Shown here: positions 1-7,339 of the stretch, one piece after another
How the letters are laid out: each line of letters begins with the position of its first letter
How positions within the stretch are numbered: position 1 is the first letter of the stretch
Origin: Candidatus Parepulonipiscium sp. PG-Nun2H_MBin03
GTDB lineage: Bacteria > Bacillota > Clostridia > Lachnospirales > Cellulosilyticaceae
Reading direction: 5' to 3'
NCBI GenBank assembly: GCA_001995005.1
Contig: MDJN01000116.1
Span: 1 to 10,144, forward strand
DNA length: 10,144 bases
Notes under the pieces: model-generated
Told to the model about the DNA's origin: nothing
Seen by the model: only the letters and a program-made list of their open reading frames with translations
Database searches by the model: none
Position numbers and translations under genes: made by a program

Positions 1-234
1 TTCCACATAAATTAGATTTTTCTTATCATCTTCTATGCCTTTTTTAATAGCATCTGGAATTTCCATCGCTTTTCCTAATCCTACGCCTACATGGCCATTT
101 CCATCTCCAACTACTACTAAAGCAGAGAAACGGAACGTACGACCACCTTTAACAACTTTTGTTACACGCTTTATAGTAACTACTTTTTCAGTTAATTCTA
201 AAGATTTATAATCTATTAATTGCCTTCTAGCCAC
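1..234 (-). CDS. rpsE: 30S ribosomal protein S5, N-terminal part
   Basis: S5 sits in the 30S body near the mRNA entry site and contributes to decoding accuracy. Only the first 78 codons are present; the gene runs off the low-coordinate end of the window. The start is GTG at 234, followed by ARRQLIDYKSLELTEKVV and then the glycine-rich VVVGDGNGHVGVGLGKA segment of the N-terminal double-stranded-RNA-binding-like domain. An AAGGAGG ribosome binding site at 244-250 lies about nine bases before the GTG and settles the start; no ATG is available near it. It follows rplR by 18 bases, in the usual spc order. The family is about 165 residues long, so roughly half is missing here. Identification is secure. 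Confidence 0.97.
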   Translation of the reverse strand, partial: MARRQLIDYKSLELTEKVVTIKRVTKVVKGGRTFRFSALVVVGDGNGHVGVGLGKAMEIPDAIKKGIEDDKKNLIYVE

Positions 235-252
235 CGATTGTTTCCTCCTTTA

Positions 253-615
253 CTAGAATTGTAAACCAGCTGTACGAGCTGCTTCTGCTAACGCTTCTAC
301 TCTACCATGATATATAAATCCACCACGATCAAATACTACTTCATTTATTCCTTTATCTAGCGCATTTTTAGCAATTGCTGCGCCTACTAATTTAGCTGCT
401 TCAATATCAGAGCCTTTTTCAATGTTAAGGTCCTTTGCCACACTAGACGCAGATGTTAGTGTTATACCTTTAACATCATCTATAATTTGAGCATAGATAT
501 GTTTTTCACTTCTAAATACAGATAACCTAGGTCTTTGAGCTGTACCAGAAATTTTGTTTCGTATCTTTTTGTGTTTCTTTACACGGATACTACTACGTGA
601 TTCTTTGTGTATCAT
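253..615 (-). CDS. rplR: 50S ribosomal protein L18
   Basis: L18 binds 5S rRNA and helps attach it to the 50S subunit. The 120-residue product has the usual family length. It begins with a basic N-terminal arm (KESRSSIRVKKHKKIRNKI), followed by the characteristic RPRLSVFRS at about residues 28-36 and a C-terminal FDRGGFIYHGRVEALAEAAR segment ending in GLQF. The ATG at 615 is preceded by an AAAGGAG ribosome binding site. The gene lies between rplF (21 bases upstream) and rpsE, as in the spc operon of nearly all bacteria. Nothing looks altered. Confidence 0.98.
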   Translation of the reverse strand: MIHKESRSSIRVKKHKKIRNKISGTAQRPRLSVFRSEKHIYAQIIDDVKGITLTSASSVAKDLNIEKGSDIEAAKLVGAAIAKNALDKGINEVVFDRGGFIYHGRVEALAEAARTAGLQF

Positions 616-636
616 CTATAATTACTCCTTTACTTA

Positions 637-1176
637 TTATTTTTTACCTGTTTTACCCTCTTTACGTCTTATAACTTCATTCACATATTTAATACCCTTA
701 CCTTTATATGGTTCAGGCGGACGTTTAAAGCGTATTTCAGCAGCAAATTGTCCAACATGCTCCTTATTTATACCTGCTACTACAATTTTATTTCCTTCAA
801 TAGTAGTAGTAATCCCTTCAGGGTCTTGCATTTCAACAGGATGAGAGTAACCTAAAGAAAGAACTAATTTTTTACCCTGCTTTTGTGCTCTATAACCAAC
901 ACCATTAATTTCTAATTCTTTTGTATATCCAGTTGTTACTCCTGTTACCATATTAAATATTAATGACCTTGTTAGACCATGCAAAGCTCTATTTCTTTTT
1001 AAATCATTAGGTCTAGTAACCAATACTTGATTGCCTTCAACCGTAATACTCATAGCTTTATCAAATGTTTTTTCTAATGTTCCTTTTGGGCCTTTAACTT
1101 TAACTGCATTTCCTTCTGCTAAAGTTACTGTTGCACCGTCTGGAATATCTATTGGCATTCTACCAATACGTGACAT
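637..1176 (-). CDS. rplF: 50S ribosomal protein L6
   Basis: L6 lies at the base of the 50S stalk close to the sarcin-ricin loop and the factor-binding region. The 179-residue protein starts MSRIGRMPIDIP and has the two repeated alpha/beta halves typical of the family. The L6 signature near the end, PPEPYKGKGI at about residues 153-162, is intact and followed by a lysine-rich C-terminus. The ATG at 1176 has an AAGGAGG site a few bases upstream. It is 21 bases from rpsH and clearly in the same transcript. Confidence 0.98.
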   Translation of the reverse strand: MSRIGRMPIDIPDGATVTLAEGNAVKVKGPKGTLEKTFDKAMSITVEGNQVLVTRPNDLKRNRALHGLTRSLIFNMVTGVTTGYTKELEINGVGYRAQKQGKKLVLSLGYSHPVEMQDPEGITTTIEGNKIVVAGINKEHVGQFAAEIRFKRPPEPYKGKGIKYVNEVIRRKEGKTGKK

Positions 1177-1197
1177 ATTTACACCTCCTTAATCTTT

Positions 1198-1599
1198 TTA
1201 CCAAATAAATGCTATAACTTCTCCACCAACATTTTGTTTACGTGCTACTTTGTCAGTTACAACACCTTTACTAGTAGAAATTATTGCAGTACCTAAACCA
1301 CCTAATACTTTTGGTAAATTATCAGTATTAGCATACACACGTAAGCCTGGCTTAGAGATTTTTTTAATGCCTGAAATAACTTTTTCATCTTTCGTTTTAC
1401 CATATTTTAACGTCATATGAATAGTTTCTTTTACGCCGTCTTGTCTTATTTCATATCCTTTTATATAACCTTCTTCTAACAATATTTCTGATATTGCCTT
1501 TTTCATTTTAGAAGATGGTATCTCTACTGTGTCATGTTTTGCAATATTTGCATTTCTAATTCTTGTTAACATATCTGCAACAGGATCACTCATTGTCAT
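1198..1599 (-). CDS. rpsH: 30S ribosomal protein S8
   Basis: S8 is a primary 16S rRNA-binding protein needed for assembly of the 30S central domain. In E. coli it is also the translational repressor of the spc operon; whether that applies here cannot be read from the sequence. The 133-residue product begins MTMSDPVADMLTRIRNAN and ends with the family hallmark STSKGVVTDKVAR...GGEVIAFIW. Two ATGs (1599 and 1593) are in frame. The first has GGAGG at the right distance and matches the usual MTMSDP start. It follows rpsZ by 24 bases. Confidence 0.98.
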   Translation of the reverse strand: MTMSDPVADMLTRIRNANIAKHDTVEIPSSKMKKAISEILLEEGYIKGYEIRQDGVKETIHMTLKYGKTKDEKVISGIKKISKPGLRVYANTDNLPKVLGGLGTAIISTSKGVVTDKVARKQNVGGEVIAFIW

Positions 1600-1623
1600 T
1601 TCATAAACCTCCTTTCTTTATTG

Positions 1624-1809
1624 CTACCAGCTAGCTTTTTTCACACCTGGTATTTGTCCTTTATACGCAAGTTCTCTAAAACAAACACGACATATTCCAA
1701 ATTTTCTAATATATGCATGTGGACGTCCGCAAATGCGACATCTCGTATATGCTTGAGTAGAAAATTTAGCTGGTCTTTGTTGTTTAACTTTCATAGATTT
1801 TTTTGCCAT
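1624..1809 (-). CDS. rpsZ: 30S ribosomal protein S14 type Z (zinc-binding)
   Basis: S14 binds 16S rRNA in the 30S head. This is the short, 61-residue zinc-binding form. Four cysteines form two CxxC pairs (C24/C27 and C40/C43) around the RPHAYIRKFGICR segment. The longer zinc-free paralogue of about 89-101 residues that many Firmicutes carry elsewhere, often under zinc control, would lie outside this window. The position between rplE and rpsH is the normal one. The gene is often labelled rpsN or rpsN1. The start ATG at 1809 has AGGAGG upstream, partly overlapping the end of rplE. Confidence 0.98.
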   Translation of the reverse strand: MAKKSMKVKQQRPAKFSTQAYTRCRICGRPHAYIRKFGICRVCFRELAYKGQIPGVKKASW

Positions 1810-1820
1810 ACTAAGCCTCC

Positions 1821-2360
1821 TTATTTTTGGAAAGGCATACCAAATTGTCCTAATAGCTCTCGAGACTCTTCATCAGTCTTAGCTGTAGTAACAACTATGA
1901 TATCCATACCACGAACTTTATCAATTTTATCATATTCGATTTCTGGAAATATTAGTTGCTCTCTAATACCTAAAGCATAATTCCCTCGTCCATCAAATGA
2001 ACTAGCATTAACTCCTCTAAAGTCTCTTACACGTGGTAGTGCTACATTTACTAAACGGTCTAAAAATTCATACATTTTAGCACCTCTTAATGTAACTTTA
2101 CAACCAATAGGCATTCCTTCACGAAGTTTAAAAGCAGCCACAGACTTTTTTGCTTTTGTAATAATTGGCTTTTGCCCTGAAATCATTTCCATGTCACGAC
2201 TTGCATTTTCAAGAATTTTAGCATTGTCTTTCGCTTCACCTATCGCCATATTTATTACGATTTTTTCCACTTTAGGAACTGACAATTTATTTTTATAATT
2301 GAACTTTTCCATCATAGCATCTACAATTTTTCCATTATATTCTTCTTTTAATCTACTCAT
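1821..2360 (-). CDS. rplE: 50S ribosomal protein L5
   Basis: L5 binds 5S rRNA and forms the intersubunit bridge to S13 in the central protuberance. The 179-residue product has the normal length. It contains the family signature SGQKPIITKAKKSVAAFKLR at about residues 61-80, then the MPIGCKVTLRG strand, the LPRVRDFRGV loop around residue 110, and the C-terminal GMDIIVVTTAKTDEESRELL segment. The ATG at 2360 has an AAGGAGG site. It lies between rplX and rpsZ with short gaps. Confidence 0.98.
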   Translation of the reverse strand: MSRLKEEYNGKIVDAMMEKFNYKNKLSVPKVEKIVINMAIGEAKDNAKILENASRDMEMISGQKPIITKAKKSVAAFKLREGMPIGCKVTLRGAKMYEFLDRLVNVALPRVRDFRGVNASSFDGRGNYALGIREQLIFPEIEYDKIDKVRGMDIIVVTTAKTDEESRELLGQFGMPFQK

Positions 2361-2382
2361 TAGCTTATTATATCCTCCTTTC

Positions 2383-2721
2383 CTAATCTATTGCTATACG
2401 TTCACCGTTAACTATAGCTACACGTACTTTGCGAGTACCTTTATCTGTTTCTTTCATTTCCACTCCTAGGCGCACTGGTTTACCTTTATAAGAATACATT
2501 ACATTTGAAATGTGTATAGGTAATTCTTGTTCAATACGTCCACCTTGTCCAGCTGCATTTGGTTTTATATGTTTAAAACCTTTGTTAAATCCTTCAACAA
2601 TAACTCTTCCTTTTTTACGATCAATATGAGTAATAGTACCTTCTGACGGATTATTTTTTGTTGATTTATCTTTACCTGCAATTATAATTACTTTATCGCC
2701 CTTTTTTAGTCTAGTTTTCAT
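2383..2721 (-). CDS. rplX: 50S ribosomal protein L24
   Basis: L24 is an early assembly initiator of the 50S subunit that binds the 5' domain of 23S rRNA near the tunnel exit. The 112-residue sequence starts MKTRLKKGDKVIIIAGKDKS, which is the KOW motif, and continues with GRVIVEGFNKGFKHIKP, the conserved L24 segment. The protein is slightly longer than the ~103-residue Bacillus form, within the range seen in Clostridia. The ATG at 2721 has a GGAGGTG site and follows rplN after 12 bases. Confidence 0.98.
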   Translation of the reverse strand: MKTRLKKGDKVIIIAGKDKSTKNNPSEGTITHIDRKKGRVIVEGFNKGFKHIKPNAAGQGGRIEQELPIHISNVMYSYKGKPVRLGVEMKETDKGTRKVRVAIVNGERIAID

Positions 2722-2733
2722 CTTTACACCTCC

Positions 2734-3102
2734 CTATAGAGCTTCTGGAGCAAGTGATAAGATTTTAGTATATTTTTTCTCTCTTAGCTCTCTTGCTACT
2801 GGTCCAAATATACGAGTACCTCTTGGATTCTTATCTTCTTTAATAATTACTGCTGCATTTTCATCAAATTTTATATAAGACCCATCTGCTCTTCTAATTT
2901 CTTTTACTGTACGCACTACTACAGCTTTTACAACGTCACCTTTTTTAACAACGCCTCCCGGTGTTGCTTGTTTAACGGTAGCTACTATTACATCGCCAAC
3001 GCCCGCATACCTTCTAGTTGAACCACCCATGACACGAATACATAATAATTCTTTTGCACCTGTATTATCTGCAACTTTTAGTCTACTCTCTTGTTGAATC
3101 AT
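2734..3102 (-). CDS. rplN: 50S ribosomal protein L14
   Basis: L14 lies at the subunit interface, contacts 16S rRNA helix 14, and is the docking site for the silencing factor RsfS where that is present. The 122-residue product matches the family length and carries the opening MIQQESRLKVADNTGAKELL, the GDVIVATVKQATPGG stretch and the DKNPRGTRIFGPVARELR motif near the C-terminus. The ATG at 3102 is preceded by a good GGAGG site. Gene order rpsQ-rplN-rplX is standard. Confidence 0.98.
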   Translation of the reverse strand: MIQQESRLKVADNTGAKELLCIRVMGGSTRRYAGVGDVIVATVKQATPGGVVKKGDVVKAVVVRTVKEIRRADGSYIKFDENAAVIIKEDKNPRGTRIFGPVARELREKKYTKILSLAPEAL

Positions 3103-3129
3103 TATAAGTTCCCTCCTTTCAATATGAGA

Positions 3130-3387
3130 TTACTTAGCTTTCTCTAATATTTCTACCAATCTAAAACGCTTAGTCTTTGATAACGGTCTAGTTTCCATAA
3201 CTTTTACACGATCTCCAATTTGACATTCATTTTTTTCATCATGAGCATGTAATTTATAGGTTCTTTTCATAATTTTCCCATAAAGTGGATGCTTTACATT
3301 GTTTACAACAGATACTGTAATAGTCTTATCCATTTTATCACTTGTGACCATACCAATTAAAGTTTTTCGTAAATTTCTTTCTGCCAC
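3130..3387 (-). CDS. rpsQ: 30S ribosomal protein S17
   Basis: S17 is a primary 16S rRNA-binding OB-fold protein in the 30S body. The 85-residue product has the normal length, with the RKTLIGMVTSDKMDKTITV opening and the C-terminal GDRVKVMETRPLSKTKRFRL signature. The start codon is GTG at 3387. Its AGGAGG site overlaps the TAG stop of rpmC, so the two genes are likely coupled in translation. Using the next ATG (codon 13) would remove part of the first strand of the fold, so GTG is preferred. Confidence 0.97.
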   Translation of the reverse strand: MAERNLRKTLIGMVTSDKMDKTITVSVVNNVKHPLYGKIMKRTYKLHAHDEKNECQIGDRVKVMETRPLSKTKRFRLVEILEKAK

Positions 3388-3398
3388 AGTTTTACCTC

Positions 3399-3671
3399 CT
3401 ATCTATTACACATTTTCCTTTGAGCTTCTTTTCTTTTTTCACGACTTAACTTTTTCGTTGTTGTCGCCTCTTTTGGTTCTTTTTGCGTAATAATTGTTTG
3501 AATACGTGCAATATTTTTTCTTACATCTTTAATTCTTGCTGTATTATCTAATTGATTGGTAGCATTTTGGAATCTTAAGTTGAAAAGTTCTTTTTTCGCA
3601 TTTACCAACTCAACGTTTAGTTCTTCAGCAGTTTTATCTCTTAAATCTTTTAAAATTGCTTTAGTTTTCAC
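3399..3671 (-). CDS. rpmC: 50S ribosomal protein L29 with basic C-terminal tail
   Basis: L29 sits at the polypeptide exit tunnel beside L23, where targeting factors and trigger factor dock. From the GTG at 3671 the product is 90 residues. Residues 1-64 are ordinary L29 (AEELNVELVNAKKELFNLRF, then NATNQLDNTARIKDVRKNIA). Residues 65-90 are an extra, mostly charged tail rich in Lys, Arg and Glu, ending KMCNR; the family usually stops near 65-70 residues. A longer reading from 3701 would add ten residues that do not look like L29 and only mirror the end of rplP, so I chose 3671. The start lies 11 bases inside rplP, with only a weak AGGTG-like site, which suggests coupling to rplP translation. Confidence 0.93.
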   Translation of the reverse strand: MKTKAILKDLRDKTAEELNVELVNAKKELFNLRFQNATNQLDNTARIKDVRKNIARIQTIITQKEPKEATTTKKLSREKRKEAQRKMCNR

Positions 3672-4101
3672 TACCAACACCTGCCATTTCCTGTTCAACA
3701 CGAGATTGCACCTTACATTTTACTGGCAGTTTATGAACCGCTAGTCTTAGTGCCTCTCTTGCCACTTCTTCTGCTACTCCTGATAACTCAAACATAACTC
3801 TACCAGGCTTTACTACAGCTACCCAATATTCTGGTGAACCTTTCCCTGAACCCATTCGTGTTTCAGCTGGTTTTGCTGTAACTGGTTTATCTGGAAATAT
3901 CTTAATCCAAACTTTACCTCCACGTTTTATATAACGTGTCATAGCAATACGAGCGGCTTCTATTTGATTAGATGTTATCCAACCAGGTTCCATTGAAATA
4001 ATTCCATAATCACCATAAGTGATTTTATTACCACGAGTAGCCTTACCTTTCATACGTCCACGAAATTGTCTACGACGTTTTACTCTTTTTGGCATTAACA
4101 T
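3661..4101 (-). CDS. rplP: 50S ribosomal protein L16
   Basis: L16 binds 23S rRNA near the A-site tRNA elbow and completes the peptidyl transferase region late in assembly. The 146-residue product begins MLMPKRVKRRRQFRGRMKG and contains the conserved GSGKGSPEYWVAVVKPGRVMFE segment. The ATG at 4101 shares a base with the rpsC stop (TAATG), and a GGAAGGGAG site lies inside the rpsC end. A second ATG two codons later (4095) is possible, but MLMPKR matches the usual Firmicutes start. The 3' end overlaps rpmC by 11 bases. Confidence 0.98.
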   Translation of the reverse strand: MLMPKRVKRRRQFRGRMKGKATRGNKITYGDYGIISMEPGWITSNQIEAARIAMTRYIKRGGKVWIKIFPDKPVTAKPAETRMGSGKGSPEYWVAVVKPGRVMFELSGVAEEVAREALRLAVHKLPVKCKVQSRVEQEMAGVGSEN

Positions 4102-4760
4102 TATTTTTCGCTCCCTTCCTTATTAACTTTTTGTGGAAGTACTTCTCCTTTGTAGATCCATACTTTTATACCAAGTTTTCCATAAGTTGTATCTGCTTCT
4201 GCAACACCATAATCTATGTCTGCTCTTAATGTTTGTAATGGAATAGTACCTTCTGAGTACATTTCTGTACGTGCCATTTCTGCTCCACCTAAACGGCCTG
4301 AACAAGATACTTTAATGCCTTTTGCTCCAGCTTTTATAGCTTTTGATATAGCTTGTTTCATAGCACGTCTAAATGCTATACGATTTTCTAATTGTAAAGC
4401 TACATTTTCTGCTGCTAATTGTGCATTAATTTCAGGTCTTTTAATCTCAACTATATTTATAGAAACTCTATCTTTTGTTAGTTTTTGTACTTCTTGACGC
4501 AACGCCTCTATTGAAGCTCCACCTTTTCCTATAACTAATCCTGGTTTTGCAGTAGATACATGCACTCTTATTTTACCGATATTTCTTTCAATCTCTACTT
4601 TATCTATACCAGTTGCATATAATTTCTTCTTAATAAATTTTCGTATTTTATTATCTTCTACTAAATAATCAGCAAAATCTTTTTTATCTGCATACCATCT
4701 AGCATCCCAGTCTTTAATAATTCCAACTCTTAATCCATGCGGATTTACCTTTTGACCCAT
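4101..4760 (-). CDS. rpsC: 30S ribosomal protein S3
   Basis: S3 forms part of the mRNA entry channel in the 30S head and takes part in mRNA unwinding with S4 and S5. The 219-residue protein starts MGQKVNPHGLRVGIIKDWDA. A type II KH domain follows, with its GLVIGKGG loop at about residues 74-81. The C-terminal half ends in the S3 signature LGGAEMARTEMYSEGTIPLQ and ADIDYGVAEADTTYGKLGIK. Length and motifs are normal. It follows rplV after 11 bases and touches rplP at a TAATG junction. Confidence 0.98.
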   Translation of the reverse strand: MGQKVNPHGLRVGIIKDWDARWYADKKDFADYLVEDNKIRKFIKKKLYATGIDKVEIERNIGKIRVHVSTAKPGLVIGKGGASIEALRQEVQKLTKDRVSINIVEIKRPEINAQLAAENVALQLENRIAFRRAMKQAISKAIKAGAKGIKVSCSGRLGGAEMARTEMYSEGTIPLQTLRADIDYGVAEADTTYGKLGIKVWIYKGEVLPQKVNKEGSEK

Positions 4761-4771
4761 GTTTAACCTCC

Positions 4772-5161
4772 TTATCTCTCATTTAATACTACTGTTATAT
4801 GGCAAGTTTTCTTTTCAATTCTAAATGCACGACCTTGAGCACGTGGACGAATTCTTTTAAGAGTTGGCCCTTGAGTTGCATAAGCTTCTTGTACATATAG
4901 ATTTGTAGTATCCAACCCATTATTATGTTCAGCATTTGCTACTGCTGAGTTTACTATTTTCATAATAACATCAGCTGCATATCTTGGTGTATATCTCAAA
5001 ATACCAATTGCAGTTGATACATCCTTACCTTTAATTTGGTCTAATACTATTTTTGCCTTTGAGCTTGATAGTCTTACATATCTTGCTTTTGCATGTGGTC
5101 TTTGTTCCACATTAGTTCTGTTTCTTTCCCTTTTAATCTGGGATCTGTGTCCTTTAGCCAT
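4772..5161 (-). CDS. rplV: 50S ribosomal protein L22
   Basis: L22 lines the exit tunnel with a long beta-hairpin and contacts all 23S rRNA domains; changes in that hairpin are known in other species to affect macrolide sensitivity. The 129-residue product is longer than the ~113-residue Bacillus protein because of a basic N-terminal extension, MAKGHRSQIKRERN. As I recall, that extension is common in Lachnospiraceae-type Clostridia. The core follows (KARYVRLSSSKAKIVLDQI), then the hairpin region GPTLKRIRPRAQGRAFRI and the end HITVVLNER. The ATG at 5161 has an AAAGGAG site. Confidence 0.98.
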   Translation of the reverse strand: MAKGHRSQIKRERNRTNVEQRPHAKARYVRLSSSKAKIVLDQIKGKDVSTAIGILRYTPRYAADVIMKIVNSAVANAEHNNGLDTTNLYVQEAYATQGPTLKRIRPRAQGRAFRIEKKTCHITVVLNER

Positions 5162-5185
5162 GTTTGTCTCCTTTCTATATAAAGA

Positions 5186-5470
5186 TTATCTAACTCTAGA
5201 TTTTTTCTCTGCATCTTTACCATGTCCACGATAAGTTCTAGTAAGTGCAAACTCACCTAATTTATGACCTACCATATCCTCTGTTATAAATACAGGAACA
5301 TGTTTTCTACCATCATGTAGAGCTATAGTATGTCCTACCATTGATGGAAAAATAGTCGAACGACGTGACCAACTTTTAATTACTTTCTTTTCATTTGCTT
5401 CGTTCATAGCGTCTATTTTTTTTAATAAATGTGCATCAGCAAATGGTCCTTTTTTTACCGAACGTGCCAT
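5186..5470 (-). CDS. rpsS: 30S ribosomal protein S19
   Basis: S19 binds 16S rRNA in the 30S head near S13 and the A-site finger. From ATG at 5470 the product is 94 residues, beginning MARSVKKGPFADAHLLKKID, with the conserved WSRRSTIFPSMVGHTIALHDGRKH stretch split as usual and ending in RTYRGHGKDAEKK. An in-frame TTG at 5488 would add six residues, but that stretch is the AAAGGAGG ribosome binding site itself, so it was rejected. The gene lies between rplB and rplV in standard order. Confidence 0.98.
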   Translation of the reverse strand: MARSVKKGPFADAHLLKKIDAMNEANEKKVIKSWSRRSTIFPSMVGHTIALHDGRKHVPVFITEDMVGHKLGEFALTRTYRGHGKDAEKKSRVR

Positions 5471-5497
5471 TAAGATACCTCCTTTCAATCAAAAGTA

Positions 5498-6331
5498 TTA
5501 TTTTTTATTACGAGGACGTACAATATATTTATTTGAATGTTTATTTTTCTTACGTGTCTTATATCCTAGTGCTGGTTTACCCCAAGGTGTACAAGGTGCT
5601 GGTCGTCCAATAGGCGATCTACCTTCTCCACCACCATGCGGATGGTCATTAGGGTTCATAACAGAACCACGAACAGTCGGACGAATTCCCATATGACGCT
5701 TACGTCCTGCTTTACCAATGTTAATAAGTTCATGTTCTCCATTGCCTATAACACCGATAGTAGCTCTACATTCAATTGGTAACAGTCTCATCTCACCTGA
5801 TGGAAGTTTAACTGTAGCAAATTTACCTTCTTTAGCCATAAGTTGTGCTGATAATCCTGCTGCACGAACTAGTTGTCCACCTTTGCCCGGCTTCATTTCA
5901 ATGTTATGAATAGTAGTACCAACTGGCATATCTTTCATTTTCAAGCAGTTTCCTACTCTTATTTCTGCATTTTCACCATTCATTAATTTTTGACCCACTT
6001 TAAGTCCTTCTGGTGCTATTATATATCTTTTTTCACCATCTAAATAGTGTAAAAGTGCAATATTTGCTGTTCTATTTGGGTCATATTCAATTGCTGCTAC
6101 TGTAGCTGGAACACCATCTTTATTTCTTTTAAAGTCAATTATTCTGTACTTTATAGTAGAACCACCACCACGATGACGTACTGTTATTTTACCTTGGTTA
6201 TTTCTACCAGAATGCTTCTTTAATTTTACTACTAAAGATTTCTCTGGAGACTTTTTGGTAATTTCTTCAAACGTCGAAGAAGTCATATGTCTTCTTGAAG
6301 GGGTATATGGTTTATATTTTTTAATACCCAT
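5498..6331 (-). CDS. rplB: 50S ribosomal protein L2
   Basis: L2 is essential for subunit association, tRNA binding and peptidyl transfer. The 277-residue product has the normal length. It contains the OB-fold RNA-binding region (SGRNNQGKITVRHRGGG from about residue 41), the SH3-like middle, and the C-terminal signature MNPNDHPHGGGEGR at about 225-238, in which His230 matches the functionally important His229 of E. coli L2. It ends in a basic KTRKKNKHSNKYIVRPR tail. The ATG at 6331 has an AAAGGAG site. The 62-base gap to rplW is longer than most in the cluster and holds a hairpin (listed separately). Confidence 0.98.
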   Translation of the reverse strand: MGIKKYKPYTPSRRHMTSSTFEEITKKSPEKSLVVKLKKHSGRNNQGKITVRHRGGGSTIKYRIIDFKRNKDGVPATVAAIEYDPNRTANIALLHYLDGEKRYIIAPEGLKVGQKLMNGENAEIRVGNCLKMKDMPVGTTIHNIEMKPGKGGQLVRAAGLSAQLMAKEGKFATVKLPSGEMRLLPIECRATIGVIGNGEHELINIGKAGRKRHMGIRPTVRGSVMNPNDHPHGGGEGRSPIGRPAPCTPWGKPALGYKTRKKNKHSNKYIVRPRNKK

Positions 6332-6359
6332 AGTTTTTTGCTCCTTTCAATTATAACCT

Positions 6360-6387
6360 TACACACATCCGTGTGTATCATTTTTTT
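6360..6387. other. Intercistronic hairpin between rplW and rplB
   Basis: TACACAC (6360-6366) and GTGTGTA (6371-6377) form a 7-bp stem with a 4-base loop. On the plus strand it is followed by a run of seven T (6381-6387), which resembles a terminator for antisense transcription. On the coding minus strand that run precedes the stem as A7, so it would not stop the operon. It may only be an mRNA stem-loop. Confidence 0.4.
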
Positions 6388-6393
6388 AGTTTT

Positions 6394-6693
6394 CTACATA
6401 CCTTGGAAAAAATCTATATCTACACTATCTTGTGTTAGCTTAACAATAGCCTTCTTATATTTGCTTGTTTTTCCCGTAGTTTTTCCACGACGCTTTGTTT
6501 TTCCGTCATAGTTCATTGTATTTACTTTTTCTACTTTAACATCATTAAACATCTTTTCAACAGCTTCTTTAATTTGACCCTTTGTAGCACTAGGGTGTAC
6601 AATAAATGTGTATTTTTTATCTGCCATAATGTTCATACTTCTCTCAGTAATAACAGGGCGTTGAATGATGTCATAAAATTTTATATCTGCCAT
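6394..6693 (-). CDS. rplW: 50S ribosomal protein L23
   Basis: L23 lies at the tunnel exit and is the main docking site for trigger factor and SRP. The 99-residue protein begins MADIKFYDIIQRPVITERS, which is the family opening (xxxPxITEKS type). The KYTFIVHPSATKGQIKEAVE helix follows and the lysine/arginine-rich KTKRRGKTTGKTSKYKKA loop comes after it. The ATG at 6693 overlaps the rplD stop (TAATG), and its GGAGGTG site lies inside the rplD end, so translation is probably coupled. Confidence 0.98.
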   Translation of the reverse strand: MADIKFYDIIQRPVITERSMNIMADKKYTFIVHPSATKGQIKEAVEKMFNDVKVEKVNTMNYDGKTKRRGKTTGKTSKYKKAIVKLTQDSVDIDFFQGM

Positions 6694-7316
6694 TATGCAT
6701 ACACCTCCTCAATAGTTGCTAAAGCTTGTTTTGTTACTACAAAAGTATCATATTTTAATATATCATATACATTTATATTATTTACAGCTGAAGTTTTTAT
6801 CCCTTGAATATTGTTAGCTGATATTCTTACATTTTGGCTAACTTCTCCTCCAGTTACAATTAAAGCTTTCTTTAATTTAAGAGCATCTAAAACTTTTACC
6901 ATTGATTTAGTTTTAAAATTTTCTAGTTTTAAATCATCTAAAACTATAATTTTATTTTCGTTTACTCTACTTGTTAAAACAGATTTTAACGCAAGTCTTT
7001 TTTCTTTTTTGTTTAATTTTATTGAGTAATCTCTAGGTTTTGGTGCAAATACTACTCCTCCACCTCTCCATTGTGGTGAACGAATTGAACCTTGTCTTGC
7101 ACGTCCGCCGCCTTTTTGTCTCCATGGTTTTCTTCCACCACCACGAACTTCAGCACGTGTTTTTGCACATTGTGTTCCTTGTCTTTTATTTGCAAGGTGT
7201 GCCACCACTGCTTGATGAACTAAATGCTCTTTTATCTCTACTCCAAAAATTGCATCATTTAGTGTTATTTCTCCTACTTGATTTCCATTCATATCTAAGA
7301 CATTTACATTTGCCAT
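6693..7316 (-). CDS. rplD: 50S ribosomal protein L4
   Basis: L4 lines the exit tunnel opposite L22. In E. coli it is the autogenous repressor of the S10 operon, acting on the leader RNA; that role is known there and only a possibility here. The 207-residue product contains the extended tunnel loop at about residues 45-95, recognisable by RGGGRKPWRQKGGGRARQGS and WRGGGVVFAPKPRDY. The globular Rossmann-like part follows and ends near VVTKQALATIEEVYA. The ATG at 7316 has an AAAGGAGG site. Confidence 0.98.
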   Translation of the reverse strand: MANVNVLDMNGNQVGEITLNDAIFGVEIKEHLVHQAVVAHLANKRQGTQCAKTRAEVRGGGRKPWRQKGGGRARQGSIRSPQWRGGGVVFAPKPRDYSIKLNKKEKRLALKSVLTSRVNENKIIVLDDLKLENFKTKSMVKVLDALKLKKALIVTGGEVSQNVRISANNIQGIKTSAVNNINVYDILKYDTFVVTKQALATIEEVYA

Positions 7317-7339
7317 TTTTTTGCCTCCTTTCCTAATTT

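Noticed and set aside
1621..1980. Plus-strand open frame of 119 codons, and similar plus-strand frames such as 554-844, 4216-4497 and 7040-7336.
   Set aside because: They lie fully or largely opposite well-identified ribosomal protein genes, have low-complexity composition and no ribosome binding sites. They are mirror frames of conserved genes.
3672..3701. Longer rpmC start that would add ten residues.
   Set aside because: The added residues are unlike L29 and only reflect the other frame of the rplP end; the GTG at 3671 gives the family's normal N-terminus.
5471..5488. Longer rpsS start from TTG at 5488.
   Set aside because: The added codons contain the AAAGGAGG ribosome binding site, and MARSVKKGPF is the usual S19 start.
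6350..6355. TATAAT before rplB on the minus strand.
   Set aside because: No recognisable -35 at the right distance; most likely chance in AT-rich spacer DNA.
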